Source: Desertifilum tharense IPPAS B-1220
GTDB taxonomy: Bacteria; Cyanobacteriota; Cyanobacteriia; Cyanobacteriales; Desertifilaceae
Assembly: GCF_001746915.1 (NCBI RefSeq)
Contig: NZ_MJGC01000032.1
Coordinates: 62,001-126,000, forward strand
Direction: 5' to 3'
DNA length: 64,000 nt
Numbering within the stretch: position 1 is the stretch's first letter; every line of letters starts with the position of its first letter. The position numbers and the translations under genes were made by a program. Shown one piece after another: positions 18,529 to 26,419 of this stretch. The notes under the pieces were generated by a model. That model worked only from the letters and a program-made list of their open reading frames with translations, did no database searches and was not told where the DNA came from.

Positions 18529-19265
18529 TGATTGTTGTTGCCGGGCCGCCGGGAAGTGGTAAAACCACTTGGATTTCCGAATTTATTGCCCAAGCCCCCC
18601 GCGAGGTTCTTTATTTAGCGCCAGGAACAGAAGGCGTCCCCCTGGATGCAGCTTATTTGAGTTGTCAGAGCGATCGCATTCAAGTAGCAATGGATCGAGA
18701 CCCTCAAGAAATTTCCGCCCAACTCGCGCAGGGGACACCCGTTTGTATTGAAGTCGGCGTTCATTTAGAGTTAACCCAGGAACGCTCCAACCTTCAAACG
18801 CCGATGCATCGGGTGGCCGTTGTTCCAGAAGGCTTGCAGGATACTGAATGGCACGCTTGGGCGGATCGGGTGGTTGTGGGAAATCCCCAGAGTACCCCCA
18901 TTGCAAATGTTGAGATTTGGCGGGCGATGCTGACGGGTCAAGTGGTCGATCCGCCCAGTTTGGATGTGTTTTGGTATGAGTTGGTGGAAGGCGCTTATGG
19001 CGAGGTGAAACGGGCGAAGGGGATTTTTAATCAGCCGGATGGTAGCGTATTTTATTTTGATTTCCTATCCGGTCGGGGAGAGAGTGAAATTTCCCAGTTG
19101 CACGAGGCGCAGAGGTTAGCGGGAAGGCCGGAATTTGTCAGCGGGATAGAAGCAATTGGCGTGGGATTGAATACGACGGCGATCGCCCAAACTCTCCAAG
19201 AGTGCTGTTTATCCGATACGGCGATCGCTCATTATCAAGACCAACTCGCCGCAATGGAGGCCTAA
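18525..19265 (+). CDS. COG0523/CobW-like P-loop protein lacking the CxCC motif
   Basis: The 246-residue protein has a Walker A site at the N-terminus (GPPGSGKTT, residues 7-15) and an IEVGV stretch where COG0523 GTPases have the Walker B-like ExxG. Its C-terminal part has VKRAKGIF and FYFDF, resembling the CobW C-terminal domain. COG0523 proteins are GTP-driven metal chaperones, several of them zinc-linked. The usual CxCC metal site is absent (only a single Cys near residue 47), and I see no clear NKxD guanine motif. It may thus be a diverged member. It is translationally coupled to znuA, which supports a zinc role. Confidence 0.65.
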   Translation: MMIVVAGPPGSGKTTWISEFIAQAPREVLYLAPGTEGVPLDAAYLSCQSDRIQVAMDRDPQEISAQLAQGTPVCIEVGVHLELTQERSNLQTPMHRVAVVPEGLQDTEWHAWADRVVVGNPQSTPIANVEIWRAMLTGQVVDPPSLDVFWYELVEGAYGEVKRAKGIFNQPDGSVFYFDFLSGRGESEISQLHEAQRLAGRPEFVSGIEAIGVGLNTTAIAQTLQECCLSDTAIAHYQDQLAAMEA

Positions 19266-19267
19266 AC

Positions 19268-20083
19268 ATGAAGATAGCGGTTCTTTCTTGCATTCACGGT
19301 AATTTAGCCGCGTTGGAAGCGGTTTTACACGATATCGATCGCCAAAAGGCGGAGAAAATCTTCTGCGTGGGGGATTTAGTGGGTTATGGCCCCTATCCTA
19401 ATGAAGTGGTAGAAAAAGTGCGATCGCTCTCCATTCCCACCTGTGCGGGTTGTTGGGATGAAGACATCGTTGAAGGCCTCAACGCCTGCGAATGTAGCTA
19501 TCCCTCCCAACTCGCAGAAAAGCGCGGGTTGATCGCCCACGAATGGACCAATCGCGAGATTACCCCAGAAAATCGGGAATTTCTCGCTCAGTTACCCCAC
19601 AGCCTCCGACATGAAAATCTCGCCTTTGTTCACGGTAGTCCCCATAGCGCCCACGAATATCTACTCTCGGATGTGGATGCGTTCTTAGCCTTAGAACGGG
19701 TACTCTCTGCGGGGGCGGATGTACTGTTTTGCGGCCATACTCACCGCCCCTATATCCGGCGTTTGCAATCTGGAAGCTTGCAGGCTGCGCTTTTACACCC
19801 CCAGGTGCAAACAGCCAGCAATTTGAATTTCACCGCACCGCTAAAACAGATTATCAATGTAGGTTCTGTGGGGGAACCGCGCCACGGACGACCGAACGCC
19901 ACTTACGCCCTTTTTGAGACCGAGACGCAGCAAGCCAGCCTGCAAGAGGTAGCTTACGACTATCAGCAAACCTGCACGGCGATTGTAGAAAAAGGACTTC
20001 CGGCAATTTTTGCTTGGCGGCTAGCGCGGGGGCTGGAATTTGCGGAAATGGCGGAAGATGCCACCCATGTCTGTCAGCGTTAA
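19268..20083 (+). CDS. Metallophosphoesterase family protein (YfcE-like)
   Basis: The 271-residue protein matches the calcineurin-like phosphoesterases. The motifs are SCIHGN (usually SDIHGN), GDLVGYGP, GCWDED (usually GNHD), FVHGSPH and GHTHRPY. The second GD and the terminal GHTH are kept, but the first Asp ligand is replaced by Cys and the GN-H motif is altered. It may still bind a metal, perhaps zinc. The ATG at 19268 is 3 bases after the previous stop and is preceded by GGAGG. It is part of the znuA operon. Confidence 0.85.
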   Translation: MKIAVLSCIHGNLAALEAVLHDIDRQKAEKIFCVGDLVGYGPYPNEVVEKVRSLSIPTCAGCWDEDIVEGLNACECSYPSQLAEKRGLIAHEWTNREITPENREFLAQLPHSLRHENLAFVHGSPHSAHEYLLSDVDAFLALERVLSAGADVLFCGHTHRPYIRRLQSGSLQAALLHPQVQTASNLNFTAPLKQIINVGSVGEPRHGRPNATYALFETETQQASLQEVAYDYQQTCTAIVEKGLPAIFAWRLARGLEFAEMAEDATHVCQR

Positions 20084-20097
20084 GGATAAGTTTGAAG

Positions 20098-20850
20098 ATG
20101 AGTCATTGGGCGATTTTAAGTGGAATTGCAGGTCATTTAGCAGCGTATGAGGCGGTTCTGGCCGATCTCAAGCGGGTGAAAGGGGGCGTTGAGGCCCTGT
20201 ATATTCTGGGGGATTTGGTGGGGCCGCAGGCCGATTGCGAGGCGTTGGTGCGGCGGGTGCGATCGCCCCGACGCGGAGAACCCGAACCCCAGGTATGCGT
20301 AGGATGGTGGGAAGACCAATGCTTTCGCCTGCACGCAGTTGGGGCGAGTTCGGAAACGCCGGAGTTAATCGCCCGTTATGGCCCGGAGACGGTGGAAAAG
20401 CTCTGGAACTCGGTTTCGCGGGAGACGGTGCAGTGGTTGCGATCGCTCCATTTTGGCTTTTTTGAATTAGACTGTCTGCTAATTCATGGGAGTACCCTGG
20501 GTGTTGACGACGAATTGACACCAGAAACGCCGCCGTTGCAACTGTTGGATCGGCTGATTCGGGGCGAGGCGAACCGCCTATTTTGCGGGCGTTCGGGTCA
20601 GGCGTTTCAGTATCAATTACAATCGGGTTCGGTGACAAGCAGCCTCACGTCTTTGGAGGGGGAATCCGCCAGCCAGGTGCAAATGCTCTCCCCTAAACAG
20701 ATTATTGGGGTGGGTAGCGTGGGGAAAATACCCGGAGAGGCCACCTACGCTCTTTATCATCCGAAGAGCGATCTCACTTCCTTTCGCACGGTGCGTTATG
20801 GCGATCGCCTGGGCTTTTCCCCAACTTCGGCGCGACAGTCTGCGCTCTAA
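20098..20850 (+). CDS. Degenerate metallophosphoesterase paralogue (probable pseudoenzyme)
   Basis: The 250-residue protein aligns by eye with the preceding gene along its length (ILSGIAGHLAAYEAVL against VLSCIHGNLAALEAVL; GDLVG; IHGST; IGVGSVG). The metal ligands are mostly lost: DxH is GIA, GNHD is GWWED and the final GHTH is GRSG. It therefore should not carry a normal dimetal site. It starts 14 bases after its neighbour's stop. Reasonable roles are a partner or regulator of the active copy, or decay after duplication; the intact frame favours a retained function. Confidence 0.8.
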   Translation: MSHWAILSGIAGHLAAYEAVLADLKRVKGGVEALYILGDLVGPQADCEALVRRVRSPRRGEPEPQVCVGWWEDQCFRLHAVGASSETPELIARYGPETVEKLWNSVSRETVQWLRSLHFGFFELDCLLIHGSTLGVDDELTPETPPLQLLDRLIRGEANRLFCGRSGQAFQYQLQSGSVTSSLTSLEGESASQVQMLSPKQIIGVGSVGKIPGEATYALYHPKSDLTSFRTVRYGDRLGFSPTSARQSAL

Positions 20851-22083
20851 TTATCTAGCACTGCGAGCCTGTTCGATGCTGACGACTTCACCTAGGGCGG
20901 TTGTTGCTCTTAAGGCGCGATCGCCTACAAAGCTATGCGCGGCGGTGGTTGGGTGCAGATCGTCCCAGAATAGATACTGGCTAGGATTATTGCTTGGCTG
21001 CACTAACAGCGGATCTCGCACATTGGTAAAGCCAAAGTCTGCGGGATTCGTTACCGCCTGGTTAATCAAGCCTTCCACATCCACCGGGATAATATTAACC
21101 GCCGGATTGCGATCCAGGGTTTCGATCAGGGTGGCTAAACCCGCATTATGAGCCGCACTCAGTTGAGTCAATCCTTGAGCGGCTTCTGGGCCTAAGCTGG
21201 TCGCTAAGGGTGTAATTCCCAAGTTGGGTAAATTAGGAACCATAATATTCCGCGCGCCAATATTCGTCAGCTTGGTAATCGCCAGAGCAATATTATTGAG
21301 AACGCCTTGAACATCGGTAGAACGGGCCCCTAAGTAATCATTAGAACCCGCCCAAACCACGTAGAGCGATCGCGGATCGGCAACATTCGCCGCGCTAATA
21401 TAACCATCAATCTGCGTTTGAACGCCCGGAAGTGGAGGGAAACCCGCCGGGAGGAGTTGGGTATTCACATTAAACGTCCCCGAAGTCGCGCCCCCAAATG
21501 CTACATTGGTTTGCGGGGTCAGATTCAACCCCAAACGCGGGATTAATTGCTCAACCCAAACCGGCCCATTAGAAAAGCGCCCTTGGAAATACGGAGGACT
21601 GGGGGGAAGTTGACCGCCTGTCGGGATAAATCCGTTACCATCATCAGAAAGACTATCGCCAAATACATAAACCTGATTGAATAAAACGCTAGGAACGCGC
21701 CCTTCAAATTGCCCAAATCGGACAAAGTGTTCTACCCCCGTCAGCAAGTCGCGTCCAACCGCCTGCGCCACATCCGGGTTGCTGGCCAAGTAAAATGGAG
21801 TATCAAAAACGGCCCTAGGGTTACGACCTTCAAATTGCCCAAAAGTAACAAAGTGCTGAGAGGGAACAATTTGCGACTGAAAAAAAGCCTGAGCCACATC
21901 AGGATATTGCTGGAGATAATAGGGAGTATCTAATAGTGCGCTGGGATTGCGTCCCTCAAACTGACCGTGAATCTGAAAATGCTGATATCCGTTGGTAAAG
22001 TTTCGCGCAGTGACAGCCGAGGCGACATCTGCATAGGTACTGAGATAAAAAGATTCATCAAAAAGTTCGCGATCGGTAAGCAT
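20851..22083 (-). CDS. GDSL/SGNH esterase with three N-terminal repeats
   Basis: The 410-residue protein has a C-terminal SGNH hydrolase domain: block I FGDSLSDDGN, the WAGSNDYL block and the terminal Asp-His pair in WDDLHPTTAAH. Ahead of it are three repeats of about 43 residues (roughly 7-136), each with a YL..xPDVAxA core and GQFEGRxP ending. I have seen this repeat type in secreted cyanobacterial proteins but cannot name it. No signal peptide is evident, so export would need another route. The substrate is likely a lipid or acylated polysaccharide. Confidence 0.88.
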   Translation of the reverse strand: MLTDRELFDESFYLSTYADVASAVTARNFTNGYQHFQIHGQFEGRNPSALLDTPYYLQQYPDVAQAFFQSQIVPSQHFVTFGQFEGRNPRAVFDTPFYLASNPDVAQAVGRDLLTGVEHFVRFGQFEGRVPSVLFNQVYVFGDSLSDDGNGFIPTGGQLPPSPPYFQGRFSNGPVWVEQLIPRLGLNLTPQTNVAFGGATSGTFNVNTQLLPAGFPPLPGVQTQIDGYISAANVADPRSLYVVWAGSNDYLGARSTDVQGVLNNIALAITKLTNIGARNIMVPNLPNLGITPLATSLGPEAAQGLTQLSAAHNAGLATLIETLDRNPAVNIIPVDVEGLINQAVTNPADFGFTNVRDPLLVQPSNNPSQYLFWDDLHPTTAAHSFVGDRALRATTALGEVVSIEQARSAR

Positions 22084-22246
22084 AAGAGATATTACTGAAG
22101 CTGGATGTATCTTCTACCATACTCACACTTTTCTTTATTCAGCAAGAGACCACCAGAAGGCGATCGCACTCCGTAATCCAAACATGAGTTTTCTCAGCCA
22201 AAGCCATCTTTCTCGCGCCAAAAAAATGCTTATGGATGTTTGGCTT

Positions 22247-22266
22247 GCCAATCTTTAGATTGGCAG
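22247..22266. promoter_or_regulatory. 20-base inverted repeat upstream of the R-M genes
   Basis: TGCCAATCT and AGATTGGCA form a perfect 9-base inverted repeat around a TT centre. It lies 39 bases before the endonuclease start and overlaps where a -35 would be for a TATGAT box at 22275-22280. It could be an operator for restriction-modification control; a transcript hairpin is the alternative. Confidence 0.5.
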
Positions 22267-22305
22267 ATTAGGATATGATACTTAGCACAATTTCAGTTTG
22301 TATCG

Positions 22306-22968
22306 ATGCCCACCCTGACCGTAGAAACGCTATGTTCTGAAGCCGCAATCTTCTCAGCAGTCGAGTCTCAGCACCCAGAACCCTTACTTTATGGCGTCAC
22401 AGATGGTAAAGCAGTTGGGACTTACTTAGAACACAAGTTTAAGCTTTACCTTAAGGAAAATTATGAGTTCCTAGAAGGTAATGCTGCGAGTGGCATAGAT
22501 TTTCCGGGACTATTCGTTGATATTAAAGTTACGAGCATTAAACAGCCTCAGTCTTCCTGTCCCTTTAAGTCAGCTAGGCAGAAAATTTTCGGGTTGGGTT
22601 ACTCGCTGATTATTTTTGTTTATCAAAAAATGGATAATAGTAACCAGAGAACAGCCACTTTAGAGATTTTGCACGCGATTTATGTGAGTGCTGAAAGAAC
22701 AGCCGACTTTCAGATGACTCGTGGAATTCTCAATATTTTAGAAAACGAAGGCAACAAAGACGATCTCATAGCGTTTATGCTAGATCGACATCTACCCGTT
22801 GATGAAATTGAAGCTGAAAATATTGCAGAGGAAATTCTGAGAAATCCACCTCTTCAGGAATTTTTAACTATTTCTAACGCTTTACAATGGAGATTGCAAT
22901 ACAGTAGGGCAATTGAGAGAGCCGGACAAGAAGAAGGTATTTTTGCTGTTTATAGGTCAAGATTGTGA
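22306..22968 (+). CDS. Type II restriction endonuclease (PD-(D/E)xK)
   Basis: The 220-residue protein shows a nuclease core: E42, D65 in GIDFPG, then D72-I-K74, fitting the PD-(D/E)xK pattern. The following QSSCPFKSARQKIFGLGY stretch is typical of a family of type II enzymes seen beside adenine methyltransferases. I cannot predict the recognition site. Codon use is AT-rich compared with the flanks, as expected for a transferred module. Its stop overlaps the methyltransferase start by 4 bases. Confidence 0.8.
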   Translation: MPTLTVETLCSEAAIFSAVESQHPEPLLYGVTDGKAVGTYLEHKFKLYLKENYEFLEGNAASGIDFPGLFVDIKVTSIKQPQSSCPFKSARQKIFGLGYSLIIFVYQKMDNSNQRTATLEILHAIYVSAERTADFQMTRGILNILENEGNKDDLIAFMLDRHLPVDEIEAENIAEEILRNPPLQEFLTISNALQWRLQYSRAIERAGQEEGIFAVYRSRL

Positions 22969-24413
22969 CTCGGCTTTTAAAAGAAAAAATAGAATACGGA
23001 GATTTTCAAACTCCTATTGAATTAGCTGAAAAAATTTGCTGCAAGCTAGTTGATCTTGGCATAGAACCCGATATAATTATTGAGCCGACTTGTGGAATTG
23101 GAAACTTTATTAAAGCTGCCGCAAATACATTTCAATCCGCGAACCAAGTTATTGGTATCGATATTAATTATGATTATATTAACAAAATTAAGCAAGAGCG
23201 ATTCTTTTTACAAGACACAAGAATTACAATCCATCAAGCCGACTTTTTTCAATTCAATTGGTCTTCTTTGGTTCAAGAAGCCCAAGGACATATTTTGATT
23301 ATTGGTAACTTACCTTGGGTGACTAACTCAAAGCAAGGAAAAATCCAGGGTGATAACTTACCCTTAAAAACAAACTTTAAAAAGTATAGTGCTTTGGAAG
23401 CAATTACAGGAAAGAGTAATTTTGACATTTCAGAATGGATGTTAATTCAAATTATTAATCATCTTCAACAATATCAAGCATCAATAGCAGTTTTGTGTAA
23501 AACTTCTGTTGCGAGGAAACTACTCAGTTATATTCACTCTCAAAAACTTTATCTAGACTATTGTGCAAGCTATAAAATAGATGCAAAAAGATACTTCGCT
23601 GCAAATGTAGATGCTTGTTTATTATTCTGTACAGTTAAGCCTAATTCACAAAATTATTTTTGTGATGTGTTTAATAACCTTGATGAAGGTGAATTTTATC
23701 AAATTGGCTATCACGCTTCTCTATTGGTCAAAGATATTGATAAATTTAATAGCGTCAAAGACTTGTACGATCCTAAACCCAGTAAAAAATGGCGTTCAGG
23801 CATTAAACATGATTGTTCAGATATAATGGAATTTCATAAAATTCAAGATGGTTATATCAACGGACTAGGAGAGATTATTGACCTAGAAGAAACTTATATC
23901 TTTCCTTTAATCAAAGGATCTGATGTCGCTCAAGGTAGAATAGAAAATTCTAATCGCTATGTTTTAGTAACCCAAAGACTAATTGGTGAGCCAACAGACA
24001 AACTCAAAGACTTAGCGCCCAAAACCTGGAAATACTTAGAGCATCATGCACCCTATTTAGATAATAGGAAAAGCAAAATATATAAGACAACACCTTGCTT
24101 TTCTATATTTGGAGTTGGGGAATATACCTTTTCTCCGTGGAAAATAGCGATTTGTGGATTGTATAAAAAATTAAGCTTCAGGCTGGTTGGGACAATTGAA
24201 AATAAACCCACTATTTTTGATGATACAGTTTATTTTCTTTCCTTTGACAATGAAGAAGCTGCTAATCAAGCATTTACACATCTAACCTCACCCTTAGCAA
24301 CTGACTTTTATTCCTCTCTCATTTTTTGGGATGAAAAACGACCCATTAAAACTAGCATATTGAATTGTTTAAACTTATCTGCCCTGGCAAAAAGATTATC
24401 TGTCAATTGTTAA
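22965..24413 (+). CDS. DNA adenine methyltransferase of a type II R-M system
   Basis: The 482-residue protein has the order of an N6-adenine gamma-type methyltransferase: motif X region YGDFQTPIELA (11-21), SAM-binding motif I EPTCGIGNF (40-48), an acidic strand end GIDINY (64-69) and catalytic motif IV GNLPW (114-118, a variant of NPPY). A large C-terminal region should be the target-recognition domain. The start is GTG 22965, overlapping the endonuclease gene. It protects host sites against the partner endonuclease. AT-rich composition suggests horizontal gain. Confidence 0.85.
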   Translation: MTRLLKEKIEYGDFQTPIELAEKICCKLVDLGIEPDIIIEPTCGIGNFIKAAANTFQSANQVIGIDINYDYINKIKQERFFLQDTRITIHQADFFQFNWSSLVQEAQGHILIIGNLPWVTNSKQGKIQGDNLPLKTNFKKYSALEAITGKSNFDISEWMLIQIINHLQQYQASIAVLCKTSVARKLLSYIHSQKLYLDYCASYKIDAKRYFAANVDACLLFCTVKPNSQNYFCDVFNNLDEGEFYQIGYHASLLVKDIDKFNSVKDLYDPKPSKKWRSGIKHDCSDIMEFHKIQDGYINGLGEIIDLEETYIFPLIKGSDVAQGRIENSNRYVLVTQRLIGEPTDKLKDLAPKTWKYLEHHAPYLDNRKSKIYKTTPCFSIFGVGEYTFSPWKIAICGLYKKLSFRLVGTIENKPTIFDDTVYFLSFDNEEAANQAFTHLTSPLATDFYSSLIFWDEKRPIKTSILNCLNLSALAKRLSVNC

Positions 24414-24460
24414 AGACTTGAATTTAGGTGTTGATACGCTTCTCAACAATCACAAGAAAA

Positions 24461-24489
24461 GCGCTTACAACCCATAGGATAGTAAGCGC
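24461..24489 (-). terminator. Intrinsic terminator of the Ro60 transcript
   Basis: The stem GCGCTTAC/GTAAGCGC has 8 base pairs and a 13-base loop. On the minus strand it is followed by TTTTCTTG, giving a proper terminator for the TROVE gene. It also sits between convergent genes and may stop the methyltransferase transcript. Confidence 0.75.
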
Positions 24490-24513
24490 GATACGGTCTA
24501 AGGTAAAACTGAG

Positions 24514-26118
24514 TTATAAGTCGCCAGCAGCTAACATTTGAATGGCTTTTGGCGTACCGGGGTCGAAGCCTGCGAAGTCCCAGGATAGGGGATCGTGCGG
24601 ATCGACTAAGGTAATGCCATAAGGAGCCAACGTGACATAAATTGCCTTAACTTCGGGATTCACTTTTTTGCGATAGGCTGCCAGCGCTTGGCTAGGATGA
24701 CCATAACCTGACCAGCTTTCGTTATCTGTCCAGAAACAAATGACATCGGCTTTGAACTTATGTTTAGTTGCCCATTCATAGGCAACCGCAGCATCGGTTC
24801 CGCCAAAGTTTTGATCGCTGGCTTTCTTTAAAGCAGAGCTAAAAGAATCGCTGGCTGAAATTTTGAGATTGCGAAACTCTGTTGCAAACCCGCGAATCGT
24901 GTAATGGGTTTCAGCTTTTGCTGTCACCAACGCCATCGCAGTCGCAATTTCGCAACAGGTTAACCCGACAGAGTTCACAGTTGAATAGGACATCGAACCC
25001 GACACATCAACGGCGTGTAAAAACACTTTGCCTGTAGGTTCTATCGTGTTAAAAGAAAGTTCAACAGCCCTTTCTAAGATGCCAATAATTCGGGAAACGG
25101 GTTTCCAGGTTTTCTGGCTGCGTCCCAAACGTCCCTTCGACTTGTAAGTCTTGAGAGCTTTGAGGACATCAATAGGGTGAATGCGTCCTTTCCGTAAGTG
25201 TTCGGGGTTATTGAGAACCGATTCCACGCGCTCTAAATTGCGAGTATTGTCGGCTTCTAAAACGCCAATTTGGGTTAGAGATGCCAGGTTTCGCAGCATT
25301 GCGCCGATGGGCATTTCATCAAAGAGTAGCTGCCATGCACCTCGATCCATTTTACCGACGGGGGCGGCCATTTCGTGGGTTAAACGCCCTTGCGCGATCG
25401 CCCTTTCGGATTCTTGGGGGTGACGCTTCAGCCACTCAAACCACCAAATTTGCGCCATCACTTCCGAAGGAATTTCGCTCGGTAGCTCATCCCAACCCTT
25501 CACCACCCACTGAAACAGCAAGTTATGGTCTTCCGTCGGTGGCTTAACGTGAAACAAGCGCAACGCATCCCGATGAGCAAAGCCTTGACGTTGCTGATAC
25601 TTCAGCAATTGATACGCCAACCCCTTCACATCCTCGCGAGAGAGCCATTGTTTACCCGCCTCGCGAATCACTTTACCCATACCGCGCATCGCTTTGGTAT
25701 AGCTTAACCACTCGTAGAAATGGCTGCCCGTCCGCACGACTTGGGGAAAGATTTCCATAAAGGCTCGCTTGGCTTCTGGGGTTTCCCCCATCGACAGCAA
25801 CACCAAGGCGAGGATCGGTGCGCTGTTGTTGATGGCGCGTCCATCGCTAGCATAAAGGATCTCTTGGGCAACCCGATCGGGTTCTTGGGCGATCGCCTTC
25901 TTCAGAACCTTGACGAAATCCCCCGTCAACCCCCGCTTATCCGCGTAGTAAGTGCTTTGAGCCGTTCCAATCAGCAAGCAACGACGCACAGAGCGCCATA
26001 AACCGGCCTTAAACATCCATCCCCCAGAACGACCTTGGATCATCTGGGTTTCGCGTCCGGGAATGGGCTGATTTTGAGGAGTTCCAGTTTGTTTTTGGGT
26101 ATAAAAATTGTAGTTCAA
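24514..26118 (-). CDS. rsr: Ro60 orthologue (TROVE domain protein, Rsr)
   Basis: The 534-residue protein is a bacterial Ro60. The TROVE helical-repeat ring covers about 20-340 and a von Willebrand A-like domain follows with a MIDAS site D371-V-S373-G-S375. Ro60 proteins bind Y RNAs and misfolded RNA, and in studied bacteria work with exoribonucleases in RNA quality control and stress survival. The start is TTG 26118 with GGAGG 7 bases upstream; the nearby ATG at 26127 is in another frame. A tRNA-like Y RNA lies 35 bases upstream on the same strand. Confidence 0.93.
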   Translation of the reverse strand: MNYNFYTQKQTGTPQNQPIPGRETQMIQGRSGGWMFKAGLWRSVRRCLLIGTAQSTYYADKRGLTGDFVKVLKKAIAQEPDRVAQEILYASDGRAINNSAPILALVLLSMGETPEAKRAFMEIFPQVVRTGSHFYEWLSYTKAMRGMGKVIREAGKQWLSREDVKGLAYQLLKYQQRQGFAHRDALRLFHVKPPTEDHNLLFQWVVKGWDELPSEIPSEVMAQIWWFEWLKRHPQESERAIAQGRLTHEMAAPVGKMDRGAWQLLFDEMPIGAMLRNLASLTQIGVLEADNTRNLERVESVLNNPEHLRKGRIHPIDVLKALKTYKSKGRLGRSQKTWKPVSRIIGILERAVELSFNTIEPTGKVFLHAVDVSGSMSYSTVNSVGLTCCEIATAMALVTAKAETHYTIRGFATEFRNLKISASDSFSSALKKASDQNFGGTDAAVAYEWATKHKFKADVICFWTDNESWSGYGHPSQALAAYRKKVNPEVKAIYVTLAPYGITLVDPHDPLSWDFAGFDPGTPKAIQMLAAGDL

Positions 26119-26153
26119 CGGTCATCCTCCAGCCCCTGCGGGCAAAAAGAAAT

Positions 26154-26271
26154 GGACGGAGCGGGACTCGAACCCGCGACCTCCCGGATAGTAAGCCGAT
26201 AACCCTAATTCATCGGCCCGGTGGGCAAGTGGCGAATAGGGAAGGTACTCTAACCCCTGAGCTATCCGTCC
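26154..26271 (-). ncRNA. YrlA-type Y RNA with tRNA-like ends, upstream of Ro60
   Basis: Read on the minus strand, this 118-base RNA begins GGACGGATAGCTCAGGGG and ends with a T-arm (stem GCGGG/CCCGC, loop TTCGAGT), TCCGTCC and A. The acceptor stem (7 bp), the D-arm (GCTC/GAGT) and the T-arm are tRNA-like. In place of an anticodon arm there is a 6-bp stem CCTTCC/GGGAGG enclosing about 55 bases, including a GCCC/GGGC hairpin and a second hairpin GCCGAT/ATCGGC. No anticodon loop with U33 exists. Bacterial YrlA RNAs mimic tRNA in this way and lie beside rsr, so I assign it to that class. A T-rich run (TTTCTTTTT) follows. Confidence 0.8.
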
Positions 26272-26299
26272 GCGAGCGTAACCAAAATCAAGCGCTTGT

Positions 26300-26305
26300 A
26301 GTATA
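26300..26305 (-). promoter_or_regulatory. Possible -10 box for the Y RNA
   Basis: TATACT on the minus strand lies 28 bases before the tRNA-like 5' end. No good -35 is seen, so the promoter may need an activator; the 5' end could be made by RNase P, as for tRNA. Confidence 0.35.
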
Positions 26306-26358
26306 CCAGCACCCGATCTTTCAGAACTCCCTTTAGAGAGTTGCGAGAATCTATTCTT

Positions 26359-26378
26359 GTTGTACTACGTTGTACTAC
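26359..26378. promoter_or_regulatory. Tandem decamer upstream of the Y RNA/Ro60 unit
   Basis: The decamer GTTGTACTAC occurs twice in direct succession and is followed by AAC, which also gives an imperfect inverted pair GTTGTA/ACAAC. It is about 55 bases before the presumed -10 box. This is a plausible activator or repressor site, with no known match that I can name. Confidence 0.35.
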
Positions 26379-26419
26379 AACTGTCAAGTCAAAGATCGAG
26401 AACGCCCTCCCCTCCTGAT

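Noticed and set aside
26154..26271. Canonical tRNA or tRNA with a group I intron
   Set aside because: Acceptor, D and T arms are tRNA-like, but no anticodon loop with U33 can be drawn, and the insert is far too short for a group I intron; the Ro60 neighbour fits a Y RNA better.
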